Below are positions 1-9,601 of a stretch of 64,000 nucleotides of DNA, one piece after another; the stretch's first letter is position 1, and the number at the start of each line of letters is the position of its first letter. Location: assembly GCF_000265385.1 (NCBI RefSeq), contig NC_018013.1, positions 337,001-401,000 on the forward strand, written 5' to 3'. Below the pieces are notes generated by a model, which was given only the letters and a program-made list of their open reading frames with translations, was not told the origin of the DNA and did no database searches. Source of the DNA: Aequorivita sublithincola DSM 14238. GTDB lineage: Bacteria; Bacteroidota; Bacteroidia; Flavobacteriales; Flavobacteriaceae. Position numbers and translations under genes: made by a program.

Positions 1-1
1 T

Positions 2-283
2 AATTCAAAAATATTTATCAATGGTCAAGAAACGAATGTGGACTCTGAGCAATTTTTAACTGATTTGTCAAAGATAAATGGTTGGTATTTCACCAAAAAA
101 TCTCATCCCGAAACGAAGTACGTGATTAATGTTATTTCGGAAATAGACACCTTGGACATCGTTCTAAAAAGGGACTCCAAAAATGCGGAGGAATACTGGA
201 CCTATTTGCCAAAATATAAATACGAGCTAGAATTGGACTTGCTAGAAACTAAAGTGTTAAACGGAATATCTGGAGAAAAATAA
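2..283 (+). CDS. Hypothetical protein, 3' fragment (5' end outside window)
   Basis: An open frame runs from the window edge (first complete codon at base 2) to a TAA at 281-283, giving 93 residues of a C-terminal part. A GTG at 38 could in principle start it, but the frame stays open upstream, so truncation by the window is more likely. The peptide is charged, has no membrane segment and ends in GEK. I do not recognise a family. Confidence 0.5.
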   Translation, partial: NSKIFINGQETNVDSEQFLTDLSKINGWYFTKKSHPETKYVINVISEIDTLDIVLKRDSKNAEEYWTYLPKYKYELELDLLETKVLNGISGEK

Positions 284-576
284 CACTCTACAACAAAACC
301 TATAAGTAATATGGACTTAGGTTCCTATCTGAAGGGTCTGAGCGTATTTATGAACACCGCCAAATCTTTTGGATTTGGCTTTTGCCGAAAATGATAAAGC
401 AAAACAAAAAGATTTGGCTAATCGCGTGGGGGAAATATAACGGCGCGTTTGCCACGCACTACTCATAGCTAAACCGTTCTAATGCATTAAAGAAAAATAT
501 TGAAAGAAAAATAAAACGGACACTATTCTAATAGTAACAATAAAGATAAAACGGAATAAAACGTAAAATTGAAAAT
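284..576. other. Non-coding stretch with short inverted and direct repeats
   Basis: No plausible gene lies here. GCCAAATC (359-366) and GATTTGGC (372-379) form an 8-bp stem with a 5-nt loop, and GATTTGGCT recurs directly at 411-419. The stretch 430-470 is locally more GC-rich than its surroundings. It may be a decayed repeat or the remains of a gene; no transposase or terminal repeats are visible. Confidence 0.35.
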
Positions 577-1011
577 ATGAAACCAATAAATAATTCCGCT
601 CCAGTTAAAGCCGAAAAATCGATTATTATAAATTCAGACATTGACAAAGTATGGCAAATATTGACCGATATCGACAATTGGTCTAATTGGAATTCTGACA
701 TTTCTAAATCAAAAATTAATGGCGAAATCCGAAAAGCTCAAACGTTTGATTGGAAAACGGGAGGCACAAAACTTCACTCTGAAATCCATACTTATAATCC
801 GAAAAATAAATTTGGTTGGACAGGAAAAGTTTTAGGTGTTTATGCTATTCACAATTGGAATTTAACTGAAACAGAAAATGGAACTACGGTTTTGGTAGCA
901 GAAAGTATGGAGGGATTTTTAGCCAAATTATTTAGGAAATCATTTCAAAAAACACTTGAAAACGGAATGACCAATTGGCTTGAATTAATGAAAAAAGAAT
1001 GTGAGAAATAA
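577..1011 (+). CDS. SRPBCC (START/polyketide cyclase-like) family protein
   Basis: A 144-residue protein with no signal peptide or membrane segment. The opening beta strand (KAEKSIIINSDIDKVWQILTDIDNWSNWN) followed by a Trp-rich loop is the hallmark of the SRPBCC helix-grip fold, which binds hydrophobic ligands in a central cavity. The C-terminal amphipathic helix (about residues 118-143) would close the cavity. The ligand cannot be read from sequence. It stands alone, with the ABC transporter pair about 190 bases downstream. Confidence 0.8.
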   Translation: MKPINNSAPVKAEKSIIINSDIDKVWQILTDIDNWSNWNSDISKSKINGEIRKAQTFDWKTGGTKLHSEIHTYNPKNKFGWTGKVLGVYAIHNWNLTETENGTTVLVAESMEGFLAKLFRKSFQKTLENGMTNWLELMKKECEK

Positions 1012-1198
1012 TGCACCTCATCAAAGTAATGTGGTAAAAACCAACTTAGGCCGTATATAAAACAGTTACTATTTATTTTAAATAATTTCCCCATCCCTAG
1101 TCGCTCTTCGCTAATCCCTTTCAAAAATTTGTAACAAACCCCCAACCCATTCGTCATACAAACAACCTCCCGAAGCTATCGGGACCAAAACCAATCTC

Positions 1199-2095
1199 GT
1201 GGAAAACATTCTCACAATAAACAATCTTACCAAGAAATTTGGCTCGCTAACAGCCGTGGATAATCTTTCCTTTTCAATTGAAAGAGGCAACGTTTACGGT
1301 ATTCTCGGACCGAATGGAAGTGGAAAAAGCACAACTTTAGGAATCGTTCTAAATGTAGTAAACAAAACTGCTGGCAACTTTCAGTGGTTTAATGGCAACA
1401 TTGACACCCACAACGCTTTAAAGAAAGTAGGCGCCATCATTGAACGCCCCAACTTTTACCCGTATATGACGGCGTTTCAAAACCTGCAATTGGTTTGTAA
1501 AATAAAAGAAGTTTCCGAAGTAAAAATTACTGAAAAGTTACAGCTCGTTGGTTTGATTGACCGAAAGGATAGTAAATTCAGCACCTTTTCATTAGGTATG
1601 AAACAACGTTTGGCAATCGCTTCGGCATTGCTCAACGATCCTGAAATATTGATACTTGACGAACCTACAAACGGTTTGGACCCACAAGGAATTCATCAAA
1701 TTCGAGAAATTATTAAAACCATTGCTTCAAAAGGAACAACCATTTTACTGGCTTCGCATTTGTTAGATGAAGTTGAAAAAGTGTGTACGCACGTAGTTAT
1801 TCTTCGGAAAGGAGTTAGTCTTTATTCTGGCAGCGTGGACGGGATGAACGCCAGTCACGGTTTCCTCACGATGCAGAGTAATAATATGGACTTGCTTCAA
1901 AATGCTGTGGAAGGAAATTCCACTTTTGGAACGGTAAAACGAGAAGGTGATTATTTAATAGCCTACCTCAACATACCAATGGATGCTTCAGAAGTAAACA
2001 AACTTCTTTTTGAAAAAGGCATTACCCTTTCGCACCTTGTGAAACGCAAGGAAAGCCTTGAAGAACAATTCCTTGAACTAACCAAACAAAACTAA
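1199..2095 (+). CDS. ABC transporter ATP-binding protein (BcrA/CcmA-like)
   Basis: A 298-residue ATPase subunit of an ABC-2 type exporter. Walker A is GPNGSGKS (37-44), the ABC signature SLGMK (131-135), Walker B ILILDEPT with D154/E155, and the switch histidine lies in ASHLLDE. The about 70-residue C-terminal extension is typical of BcrA-like subunits in bacitracin or lantibiotic self-protection and similar exporters. It starts with GTG; no better ATG exists before the conserved MENILTINNLTKKFG opening. The permease follows 5 bases downstream, so the two form an operon. The substrate is unknown. Confidence 0.9.
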   Translation: MENILTINNLTKKFGSLTAVDNLSFSIERGNVYGILGPNGSGKSTTLGIVLNVVNKTAGNFQWFNGNIDTHNALKKVGAIIERPNFYPYMTAFQNLQLVCKIKEVSEVKITEKLQLVGLIDRKDSKFSTFSLGMKQRLAIASALLNDPEILILDEPTNGLDPQGIHQIREIIKTIASKGTTILLASHLLDEVEKVCTHVVILRKGVSLYSGSVDGMNASHGFLTMQSNNMDLLQNAVEGNSTFGTVKREGDYLIAYLNIPMDASEVNKLLFEKGITLSHLVKRKESLEEQFLELTKQN

Positions 2096-2100
2096 TCACG

Positions 2101-2937
2101 ATGCTACGATTATTAAATATAGAACTGCAAAAGCTGCGTTATAACCGTTCGGCAAAGGTTATTTCAATCATTTATTTCGTGCTTATTACCTTCATCGCAC
2201 TTATCGCTTCCATAGAATTTAACTTTGGAAATATTCACTTTCGCGTGGCGGATCAAGGGATTTTCAACTTTCCGTATATCTGGCATTTTACCACTTATAT
2301 GGCGGCCATTTTAAAATTATTTTTGGCCATCGTGATTGTGTCAATGATGAGTAATGAATACAGTTACCGCACCTTAAAACAAAACCTAATTGACGGCTTA
2401 AGCAAGCGGGAATTTGTGCTTTCAAAGTTTCTCACTGTACTACTTTTTGCCTCTATTTCAACGATATTCATATTTTTAGTATCACTGATTTTAGGTTTAA
2501 GTTTTTCAGATTATAATGAAATCAGCATCATTTTTAGCGATATGGAATACATTGGCGCCTATTTCATAAAACTCGTTGCATTTTTCTCTTTCTGCCTTTT
2601 TCTTGGCGTTTTGGTGAAGCGTTCTGCCTTTGCCCTCGGCTTTCTATTTGTTTGGCAGATAGTGGAATGGCTTCTTTATGGCTTGATGAAATGGCAGTTT
2701 TTTAAAGGTACAGAAATCGCGGATAATGTTGCTCAGTTCTTTCCTTTAAATGCAATGGCAAACCTCATCAAAGAACCTTTAAGCCGCTTGGGAGCTATTC
2801 AATCTGCCGCAAACCAGTTGGGAGAAAATTTCACAAAAGACTATCACGTTACTTGGCTTAATGTTTTGATTGTTTTAGTCTGGACGGCTCTTTTTGTCTA
2901 CTGGGCCTACGCCATTCTTAAGAAAAGAGACCTTTAA
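2101..2937 (+). CDS. ABC-2 type transporter permease subunit
   Basis: A 278-residue integral membrane protein with about six predicted transmembrane helices. The first follows a basic N-terminus (about 19-39), a second is near 60-82, a cluster lies at 100-190, and the last is near 252-272. Its architecture matches ABC-2 permeases that pair with BcrA-like ATPases; the motif MSNEYSYRTLKQNLIDGLSK is typical of the cytoplasmic loop after the second helix. It starts 5 bases after the ATPase gene. The likely role is export of, or resistance to, a peptide or lipid-like compound. Confidence 0.88.
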   Translation: MLRLLNIELQKLRYNRSAKVISIIYFVLITFIALIASIEFNFGNIHFRVADQGIFNFPYIWHFTTYMAAILKLFLAIVIVSMMSNEYSYRTLKQNLIDGLSKREFVLSKFLTVLLFASISTIFIFLVSLILGLSFSDYNEISIIFSDMEYIGAYFIKLVAFFSFCLFLGVLVKRSAFALGFLFVWQIVEWLLYGLMKWQFFKGTEIADNVAQFFPLNAMANLIKEPLSRLGAIQSAANQLGENFTKDYHVTWLNVLIVLVWTALFVYWAYAILKKRDL

Positions 2938-2997
2938 AAAGCAAATCTTCTCTTCATATTTTTTCTCTGCGATACCCATAGCTATCGGGACTGCGAC

Positions 2998-3076
2998 TCT
3001 CTGTGTGACTCTGCGTAATAACTATAACGCAGAGTTGCGCTGAGGAAACACAGGGATACACAGAGATACACAGAGA
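2998..3076. repeat. Nested inverted repeat in an intergenic region
   Basis: ACTCTGCGT (3008-3016) pairs with ACGCAGAGT (3027-3035), and an outer CTCTGTGT (2998-3005) pairs with ACACAGAG at 3058-3065 or its repeat at 3069-3076. Many flavobacterial intergenic regions carry CTCTGTG/CACAGAG-rich repeats of this kind. It sits after the ABC permease and before the large secreted protein, and could act as a transcription barrier or be a passive dispersed repeat. Confidence 0.55.
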
Positions 3077-3164
3077 ACTTAGTTTTATAAAAACCTATCT
3101 TCTTAAAACAATAGAGCGTCATTTTTAAGTATATTTAGCGAACAATCAACTATTGGTTTTTCTT

Positions 3165-5588
3165 TTGAAGCATTCAATTTTCATACTTTTTCTGTTCTTT
3201 TCCTCTGTGGTTTTTTCACAGGATATTGCGCTGTACAAACAATTCAACGGGCATTACGACTATCTCGCTTTCGGAAACACCTTAAATACTGAAGAAAACG
3301 GACAAGGCGGTCAATGTTTCATTCTTACCAGCAGTAGCGCCAATTTTCAGTTACAATCTAATCAACAAGTAGTTGCGGCTTATCTTTATTGGGCAGGTTC
3401 TGGTCCTGGAGATTTTGATGTAACTTTTAATCAAGTTCCTATAACTGCCGAACGCACTTTCAATGTTATTTATAATAGTGGTCAGGATTATATATATTTT
3501 TCCGCCTTTGCAGATATTACCCAACAAATCAAAAACACTGGAAATGGCAACTATACACTTTCAGATTTAGACCTCACGCAAGTTATTCCTGAATATTGCA
3601 GTCCGCCGGGTTCGGGGACAAATTTTGGCGGTTGGGCAGTCACCGTGGTTTATGAAGATGCAACCCTTCCCAGTAACCAAGTGAATGTTTTTGACGGTCT
3701 GGAAAGCGTTAACCGAAACAACCAAACCTTAGATATTACCTTGAACAATCTTATGGTTTTAGACACTCAAGGCGCCAAAATCGGTTTCCTTGCTTGGGAA
3801 GGCGATCGCGGCATTTCAGTAAATGAAACGCTTCGTATTAATGGCAATATTCTTAGCAATCCACCCTTAAATCCTGCGGATAATGCCTTCAATGGCACCA
3901 ATAGTTTTACGGGAAGTGATGTGCTTTACAATATGGATATTGACGTGTATCCTATTTCAAATTATATAAACACGGGCGATACTTCAGCTACCATTCAACT
4001 TACCAGCGGACAGGATTTCGTGATGGTAAACAACATCATCACCGTTCTAAACACTGAATTGCCCGATGCAACCATTTCCATAGATAAAGTAATTGGCGAC
4101 ACAGAATGCGGCAATCGAGAACTTACGGTAGATTACACGGTTTATAATTTGAATAGCACAGATATTTTACCTGCAAAAACGCCCATCGCTTTTTATGCAA
4201 ATGAAACTTTAGTAGCCCAAATTGAAACAGTTGCTGCTATAGCTATTGATGGGCAGGAAAGCGGAAGTATTACGTTCACAATTCCCACTAATATTGAAGC
4301 AGATTTTATTCTGAAAGTCGTAGTTGACGATACCGGCAACGGAACCGGAATTGTTAACGAAACAAACGAAGAAAACAACGAAGCCGAAACCTCAATTCAT
4401 TTACTTGTAAACCCTATCATCAAAGGACTTCACAATCTGGAAACCTGCGACATTATTGGGGAAGAGATTTTTGATTTAACCGAGGCTACTTCACAAATAG
4501 AGCCGATTTACACATTGAGTTTTCATCTTTCAGAAGTAGAAGCTCAGAACAATTTAAACCCAATTCTCAACCCTGAAACCTTTAAAAATACTGAAAATCC
4601 ACAGACTATTTTCATCCGCGTTTCAAACCCAGATTGTTTTTTGATAGCTAGTTTTACGGTGGAAGTTCTCCCTTGCCCTTTGCCTGATGCCACGATTGTA
4701 ATTCCTGAAATTTCCGCTTGCCGCGACCGGGTTTTATTGCTTCCGTTTACGGTTTATAACTTGGAAGCCACCGCTCCGCTTCCTGCAAATACTTCGATAG
4801 CTTTTTATGCGGAAGGAGTTTTAATTGGTCTTTCAAAAACACAAAACAGTATTCCAATCGGCGAAAGTGAAATTGGTGAAATAGCACTGCTTTTATCTGA
4901 AAGTCTACCCGATACTTTTTCAATAACCGTTGTGGTGGATGATGACGGCAACGGCATTGGTTCTGTAGAAGAATTGCTTGAAGACAACAATACATTTACG
5001 CAAATCATTTCATTTGAAAGCATCCCTCCCATTCCCAATTTGCCAAATCTTTTGGAGTGCGAAAAAGGTTTTGAAAAAGCTATTTTCGACTTAACGGTAC
5101 AAGACGATTTAATTCGCACTGCGCAGGATGATGTAGTGCAATATTTCACAACTTCGGAAGATGCTTTACAAAATACCAACCCAATCTCCAATCCTTCAGA
5201 ATTCGAAAACGACACAAATCCTCAGACGATTTATGTGCGACTGGAAAACGAAATCTGCTTTACCACAGCTTCTTTTCAATTGACTACGGAAAAGTGCGCG
5301 CCCTTTATTCCACAAGGTTTTTCACCGAACAATGATGGCATCAACGATACTTTTGAAATTAGCAACCTGCTAAACATTTACGAAAACTTCGAACTAAGCA
5401 TCTACTCCCGCAACGGGAATCTAATCCATACCGCCCACAACGCCGATGGTTTTTGGAACGGCGTAGCAACAAAAGGACTTCTCTTTAGAGGTGAAACCGT
5501 GCCGGTAGGAACGTATTATTATGTTTTGGCACTTAACGACCCTAAATATCCAGAGCCTTTTATTGGGTGGGTTTATGTGAATTATTAA
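3165..5588 (+). CDS. Secreted CARDB-domain protein with CHU_C (gliding motility-associated) C-terminal domain
   Basis: An 807-residue exported protein. I prefer the TTG at 3165, because it gives a clean signal peptide (MKHSIFILFLFFSSVVFSQ), over the in-frame TTG at 3153. About residues 20-300 form a beta-rich adhesin-like module. Two CARDB-type modules follow (each with a DATI opening and a VVVDD...GNG..E..NN calcium-like turn), each followed by a similar Cys-containing module. The last about 95 residues (FIPQGFSPNNDGINDTFEI) are a CHU_C domain, used by T9SS for cell-surface display or release. The likely role is surface adhesion; the ligand is unknown. Confidence 0.85.
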   Translation: MKHSIFILFLFFSSVVFSQDIALYKQFNGHYDYLAFGNTLNTEENGQGGQCFILTSSSANFQLQSNQQVVAAYLYWAGSGPGDFDVTFNQVPITAERTFNVIYNSGQDYIYFSAFADITQQIKNTGNGNYTLSDLDLTQVIPEYCSPPGSGTNFGGWAVTVVYEDATLPSNQVNVFDGLESVNRNNQTLDITLNNLMVLDTQGAKIGFLAWEGDRGISVNETLRINGNILSNPPLNPADNAFNGTNSFTGSDVLYNMDIDVYPISNYINTGDTSATIQLTSGQDFVMVNNIITVLNTELPDATISIDKVIGDTECGNRELTVDYTVYNLNSTDILPAKTPIAFYANETLVAQIETVAAIAIDGQESGSITFTIPTNIEADFILKVVVDDTGNGTGIVNETNEENNEAETSIHLLVNPIIKGLHNLETCDIIGEEIFDLTEATSQIEPIYTLSFHLSEVEAQNNLNPILNPETFKNTENPQTIFIRVSNPDCFLIASFTVEVLPCPLPDATIVIPEISACRDRVLLLPFTVYNLEATAPLPANTSIAFYAEGVLIGLSKTQNSIPIGESEIGEIALLLSESLPDTFSITVVVDDDGNGIGSVEELLEDNNTFTQIISFESIPPIPNLPNLLECEKGFEKAIFDLTVQDDLIRTAQDDVVQYFTTSEDALQNTNPISNPSEFENDTNPQTIYVRLENEICFTTASFQLTTEKCAPFIPQGFSPNNDGINDTFEISNLLNIYENFELSIYSRNGNLIHTAHNADGFWNGVATKGLLFRGETVPVGTYYYVLALNDPKYPEPFIGWVYVNY

Positions 5589-5742
5589 GGAGGAATTATA
5601 GTTCAATAAGAGAATTGTAAAAACATAAATTCCGCAAGCAGATAGTTCATAGCTTTTTTAGAATAGCTTTATCTTTGAATTAAAAAATTATGATTTATGG
5701 CTTCTGTACTCATAACTCACAACTCCGAACTCATAACCAGAA

Positions 5743-7581
5743 ATGCCCAGACCCCAACCAAAATCGATCACCGATAAAGAAAAGAAAACCAGCGTCAAGG
5801 ATTCTTTTAAAGCCTTAAAAACCATCCCGCGTTTTTTTAGGGAAATATACCGTAGCAGCCCAAAACTGTTTTTACTAAACGCTTTCAGTAGGCTTATCAA
5901 TGCTTTCACGCCTGTAGTAATCCTTTGGGTAGGAAAAATGATTATTGATGAAATAATCCTTCAAGTTTCGCTGCCAAACAAAGATTTCACCACGCTTTGG
6001 AATTACGTTATCATCGAATTTTCCGTCGCCGTACTTTCAGATTTGTTGGGAAGATTAATAAACTTAACCGACGGACTTTTGGGCGATTTATACTCCAATA
6101 TGTCTTCGGAAAAAATAATTCGGAAAACCGCCGAACTGACAATTGCGCAATTGGAAGACCCAGAGTTTTACGACAAACTGGAACGCGCCCGAACCCAAAC
6201 CAATAGTCGTGTAGATTTAATGAGTAACGCTTTGGGACAGGCAGAAAGCCTTATTTCGATGATTTCCCTGATTGCAGGATTGGTTTATTTTGAACCTATT
6301 CTGATACTAATTCTTATCGTCAGTATCATTCCTTCTTTTATAAATGAAGCCAAATTCAGCAGTACGCGCTATTCGTTGGCTCGTAGTTGGACTGCCGAAC
6401 GCCGCGAGCTGGATTACCTCCGCTTCATTGGCGCCAACAACCAAACCGCCAAGGAAATAAAGCTTTTCGGCCTGACCGATTTTATTGCGGAACGCTTTAA
6501 AAATCTATCAACTGATTATTACCTCATCAACAAAAAACTGTCGCTCAAGCAGAGTTTTTATGGTTCGCTATTTAATATTTTGGGCGTGCTTAGTTATTAC
6601 GGCGCCTACGTTTATATAATTCTAAGGGTGCTTACCGGATTTATTACTATTGGAGAACTAACTTTTCTTTCTGGTTCGTTTAATCGCTTGCGTGCCAACT
6701 TGCAGGGTTTCTTTTCGCGCTTCACCCGTATTTCCGAGAGCGCGCTTTATCTGAAAGATTATTTCGATTTTATAGATTTAACTGTCGAGCAGACTTCCGA
6801 AGCAAAAACCCCTATGCCCAAAACCATAACCCAAGGTTTTCAGGTTAACGATCTGCATTTTGCTTATGCCGGCAGCGAAACCGAAGTTCTAAAAGGTGTA
6901 ACCTTCAAACTAGACGCTGGCGAAAAAATGGCTTTCGTAGGACAAAACGGCGCGGGCAAGACCACGCTTATAAAACTCTTCCTCCGTTTTTACGAACCCA
7001 CGCAGGGCGAAATCCTGTTGGACGGCATCAACATAGACAAATTTGATGTGGACGCCTACCGAAAACGTTTTGGCGTAATCTTTCAGGACTTTTTTAAATA
7101 CGAGTTTACCCTGCGCGAAAACATAGCCGTGGGCAATATAGACGAAGTACAAAACGACGAAGTAATAAGCTACGCCGCCAGTAAAAGTCTTGCCGAACAG
7201 GTAGTGAACGAAATGGCATACGGCCTAGAACAACGCTTAGGCAGAAGGTTTTACAAAGGCACCGAATTGAGCGGCGGTCAATGGCAAAAAGTCGCACTGG
7301 CACGCGCCTATATGAAGGATGCAGACATTATGGTGCTGGACGAACCCACCAGCGCGCTGGATGCCCAAGCAGAGTTTGATGTTTTTGAACGCTTTATAGC
7401 CCTCACCAAAGGCAAGACCAGCATTATTATTAGCCACCGCTTTAGCACCGTACGTATGGCAGACCGTATTTTGGTATTGCAAAACGGTCAAGTGCTGGAG
7501 CTGGGCACGCACGAACAGTTAATGAAAAACCCAAAATTGTATGCGGATTTGTTTAAGTTGCAGGCGGCGGGGTATCAGTAG
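5743..7581 (+). CDS. ABC exporter, fused transmembrane and ATP-binding domains
   Basis: A 612-residue half-transporter of the MsbA/LmrA/HlyB type that would work as a homodimer. The transmembrane domain covers about residues 1-335 with around six helices, and the nucleotide-binding domain covers about 360-605. Walker A is GQNGAGKTT, the signature ELSGGQWQKVALARAY, Walker B ADIMVLDEPTSALDAQ, and the H-loop IISHR. The coding sequence is visibly GC-richer near its 3' end than the following genes. The substrate could be a lipid, drug or peptide. No accessory genes are adjacent. Confidence 0.9.
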   Translation: MPRPQPKSITDKEKKTSVKDSFKALKTIPRFFREIYRSSPKLFLLNAFSRLINAFTPVVILWVGKMIIDEIILQVSLPNKDFTTLWNYVIIEFSVAVLSDLLGRLINLTDGLLGDLYSNMSSEKIIRKTAELTIAQLEDPEFYDKLERARTQTNSRVDLMSNALGQAESLISMISLIAGLVYFEPILILILIVSIIPSFINEAKFSSTRYSLARSWTAERRELDYLRFIGANNQTAKEIKLFGLTDFIAERFKNLSTDYYLINKKLSLKQSFYGSLFNILGVLSYYGAYVYIILRVLTGFITIGELTFLSGSFNRLRANLQGFFSRFTRISESALYLKDYFDFIDLTVEQTSEAKTPMPKTITQGFQVNDLHFAYAGSETEVLKGVTFKLDAGEKMAFVGQNGAGKTTLIKLFLRFYEPTQGEILLDGINIDKFDVDAYRKRFGVIFQDFFKYEFTLRENIAVGNIDEVQNDEVISYAASKSLAEQVVNEMAYGLEQRLGRRFYKGTELSGGQWQKVALARAYMKDADIMVLDEPTSALDAQAEFDVFERFIALTKGKTSIIISHRFSTVRMADRILVLQNGQVLELGTHEQLMKNPKLYADLFKLQAAGYQ

Positions 7582-7642
7582 GATTTTTCTTTGTGAAGAA
7601 TAAAGTTGCATATTTGTAATTATTTAATAAAAGGAATTATAT

Positions 7643-8461
7643 ATGGGACTATTTAAAAGAAAATGGAATATGTTTTTCCATAATTTGAAAGAATATTCCC
7701 TATTTATCTCCATAATATTTCCAATAGGTCTAGCTCTCTTAATTTGGGGTTATACTACCGAAGAAAATTATTCGAGTACCTTAGTTTTAATTGGCTATAT
7801 CCTTATGATTTTTTCAATAATTATAACTCTATATAAATCTTGGCCAGAGAAAAAAATTGAAACTAAAAAAATATTAGGGGATACTATAACATTAGAAACT
7901 TTAAACTTTTTAATTCCATCTGTTTCCAAAATTGGTATCGTAGGTCCTTCTAGTGTTGGAAAAACTACATTAACAGAAAATATTACACAATCCTCATATT
8001 CAAAGGTTAGAACTCAAATTACGGCTGCTATTATATGTAGCACAAGAAAATACCCAATCAAATATTTTGCATTAATTGATGGTCCAGGTAATAATACACC
8101 CGAACAATTTAATATTATAAAAAATTCAGAAATATTAATAATATTAATGGATCACAATAGTTCAGATGATTCTAAAGAATTTCAACAAAATCGACTACAA
8201 GAAATTTCTAATTTAAATAATCAATTCAGAAATTTACTTAATCAAGAGAAACTTAAATTAAAACAAGTTCACTTACTTTTGAACAAAAGAGATCTCTGGG
8301 TTAATGAGAAAGAAGAAAAAAGAGAAATTTTAAATAATTGGTTTATTGAGGAAGTTAATCGTTGGAATACGGGTAGTTTTGCGAATTATGTTACCTCTGA
8401 TTGTTATTCTAATCGAATTAATAGCGATTTAAATGAATTAATAAAAAATTTAAAAATATGA
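7643..8461 (+). CDS. Membrane-anchored TRAFAC-type GTPase
   Basis: A 272-residue protein with two N-terminal membrane segments (about 19-36 and 46-64) and a cytosolic small-GTPase domain. G1/Walker A is GPSSVGKT (101-108), a candidate G2 threonine lies in RTQITAAI, G3 is DGPG (D146), and G4 is NKRD (214-217). The layout resembles signal-recognition-particle receptor beta-like GTPases, but that role is not implied. It overlaps the next gene by 4 bases (ATGA), so translation is coupled. The gene is far more AT-rich than the upstream exporter, suggesting separate acquisition. Confidence 0.8.
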   Translation: MGLFKRKWNMFFHNLKEYSLFISIIFPIGLALLIWGYTTEENYSSTLVLIGYILMIFSIIITLYKSWPEKKIETKKILGDTITLETLNFLIPSVSKIGIVGPSSVGKTTLTENITQSSYSKVRTQITAAIICSTRKYPIKYFALIDGPGNNTPEQFNIIKNSEILIILMDHNSSDDSKEFQQNRLQEISNLNNQFRNLLNQEKLKLKQVHLLLNKRDLWVNEKEEKREILNNWFIEEVNRWNTGSFANYVTSDCYSNRINSDLNELIKNLKI

Positions 8462-8910
8462 AATTACCAATAATAATAGAATCACCAAATTTTCAATTTG
8501 CTATAGTTGGCCCTACAGGTATTAATGAAGGTGTAATTGTGAAAAGCAATCAATCTAATAATGATTTAATAGGTTATGCGAATTTGATTTATACAAACAA
8601 TGAAATTGCTGGCCAAAGATTTAATTATGGTAATAGTGGTTATTATCATTGTTGGAGTGATTATATTTCATTCTATTTCGATAAGTCTCAAGTTAATGTA
8701 GAAAATCGTCAATTTAAAGTTTTAACCGTTTGGAGTGAAAAAAATTCTTATTCTAATATAAATTCAGAAATTGAAAAATTAATTAATAGAATAATTTTTG
8801 ATATATATAAACTTGCTTTTGATGAAAACCTTACTTCTGAAACAAAAATAAACAATATTAGTTGGTTAATTTCTCCAATAATATTTTTAGGTTCACAGTC
8901 TAATAGATAG
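8458..8910 (+). CDS. Unknown protein coupled to the membrane GTPase
   Basis: A 150-residue soluble protein, start overlapping the stop of the GTPase gene by 4 bases. It has many aromatic and Asn residues, a probable beta-rich N-terminal half and helical C-terminus, and no signal peptide. I do not recognise a family. Strict coupling suggests it is the partner, effector or regulator of the GTPase. AT content is as high as in the GTPase gene. Confidence 0.6.
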   Translation: MKLPIIIESPNFQFAIVGPTGINEGVIVKSNQSNNDLIGYANLIYTNNEIAGQRFNYGNSGYYHCWSDYISFYFDKSQVNVENRQFKVLTVWSEKNSYSNINSEIEKLINRIIFDIYKLAFDENLTSETKINNISWLISPIIFLGSQSNR

Positions 8911-9106
8911 AATTAAATGTGACTTAATTCACTAAAAACATTTTTATGAATTTTGAAAGATATTTATTGCCTTCAATACGCTAACGCACTTTTGTATAGC
9001 GTGTCCATAAAAATGAAGAAGAAACTGTAAGTTTCAGTAAATCAATTATACTATTATATTCAGCATTATAAGTGTTGAATTTAAGCTTATATACAATGAG
9101 TATATT

Positions 9107-9601
9107 ATGAAAGATAACAAAGACATAATTTTGGAGTTCCTCTCAAAAAATAGAAATCAAGAATACAATCAAAGAGGTCTAAAAGAAGAACTATTCCCCG
9201 CATTAAATGAAGATATCGTAAAGGATTTGTTATATCAAATAATTAAATATAAATCCAATTTACTTAATGTCTTTAACGAAACTAATCTTGGAGTTTTATT
9301 TGTGCAATATACGGGTTTGGTTGACAGCTTTCTTTTAAATGGCGGTTTTACTAAAATAGAAACAGATTTAAAAATTGAAGGCGGTATTCTACAGCAAAAA
9401 GAGAGTTTAGAAATTGAAAATTTAGAGTTGGAAAATGCCAATATGAAATATCAAGAATCTATTAGGGAAAAAGAAGAACAGATTCGTAATCTAAATAAAG
9501 ATAATCTAAGATTAAATAATTGGGATATTCGATTTCGTTGGTTCATTGCTATAATAACATTTATAATTGGATTCATAATAAATTTTATATTGAACAGATA
9601 A
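9107..9601 (+). CDS. Tail-anchored coiled-coil protein with winged-helix-like N-terminus
   Basis: A 164-residue protein. Residues 1-45 are helical and look winged-helix-like (ILEFLSKNRNQEYNQRGLKEEL). Residues about 88-132 form a charged coiled coil rich in Glu and Leu, and about 140-161 form one C-terminal membrane segment followed by a two-residue tail. A soluble N-terminus, coiled coil and C-terminal anchor suggest a cytosolic adaptor held at the membrane. It lies about 200 bases downstream of the GTPase pair and shares their AT-rich composition, so it may belong to the same acquired patch. The family is not recognised. Confidence 0.6.
   Translation: MKDNKDIILEFLSKNRNQEYNQRGLKEELFPALNEDIVKDLLYQIIKYKSNLLNVFNETNLGVLFVQYTGLVDSFLLNGGFTKIETDLKIEGGILQQKESLEIENLELENANMKYQESIREKEEQIRNLNKDNLRLNNWDIRFRWFIAIITFIIGFIINFILNR

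Noticed and set aside
8048..8071. AAAATACCC inside the GTPase gene, resembling the LuxR-type half-site
   Set aside because: The expected GGGTATTTY arm is absent at the right spacing and it lies in coding sequence.
8978..9002. ACGCTA/TAGCGT inverted repeat after the GTPase pair, possible attC or terminator
   Set aside because: Only 6 bp, no T-run, no integrase gene or attC-like boxes nearby.
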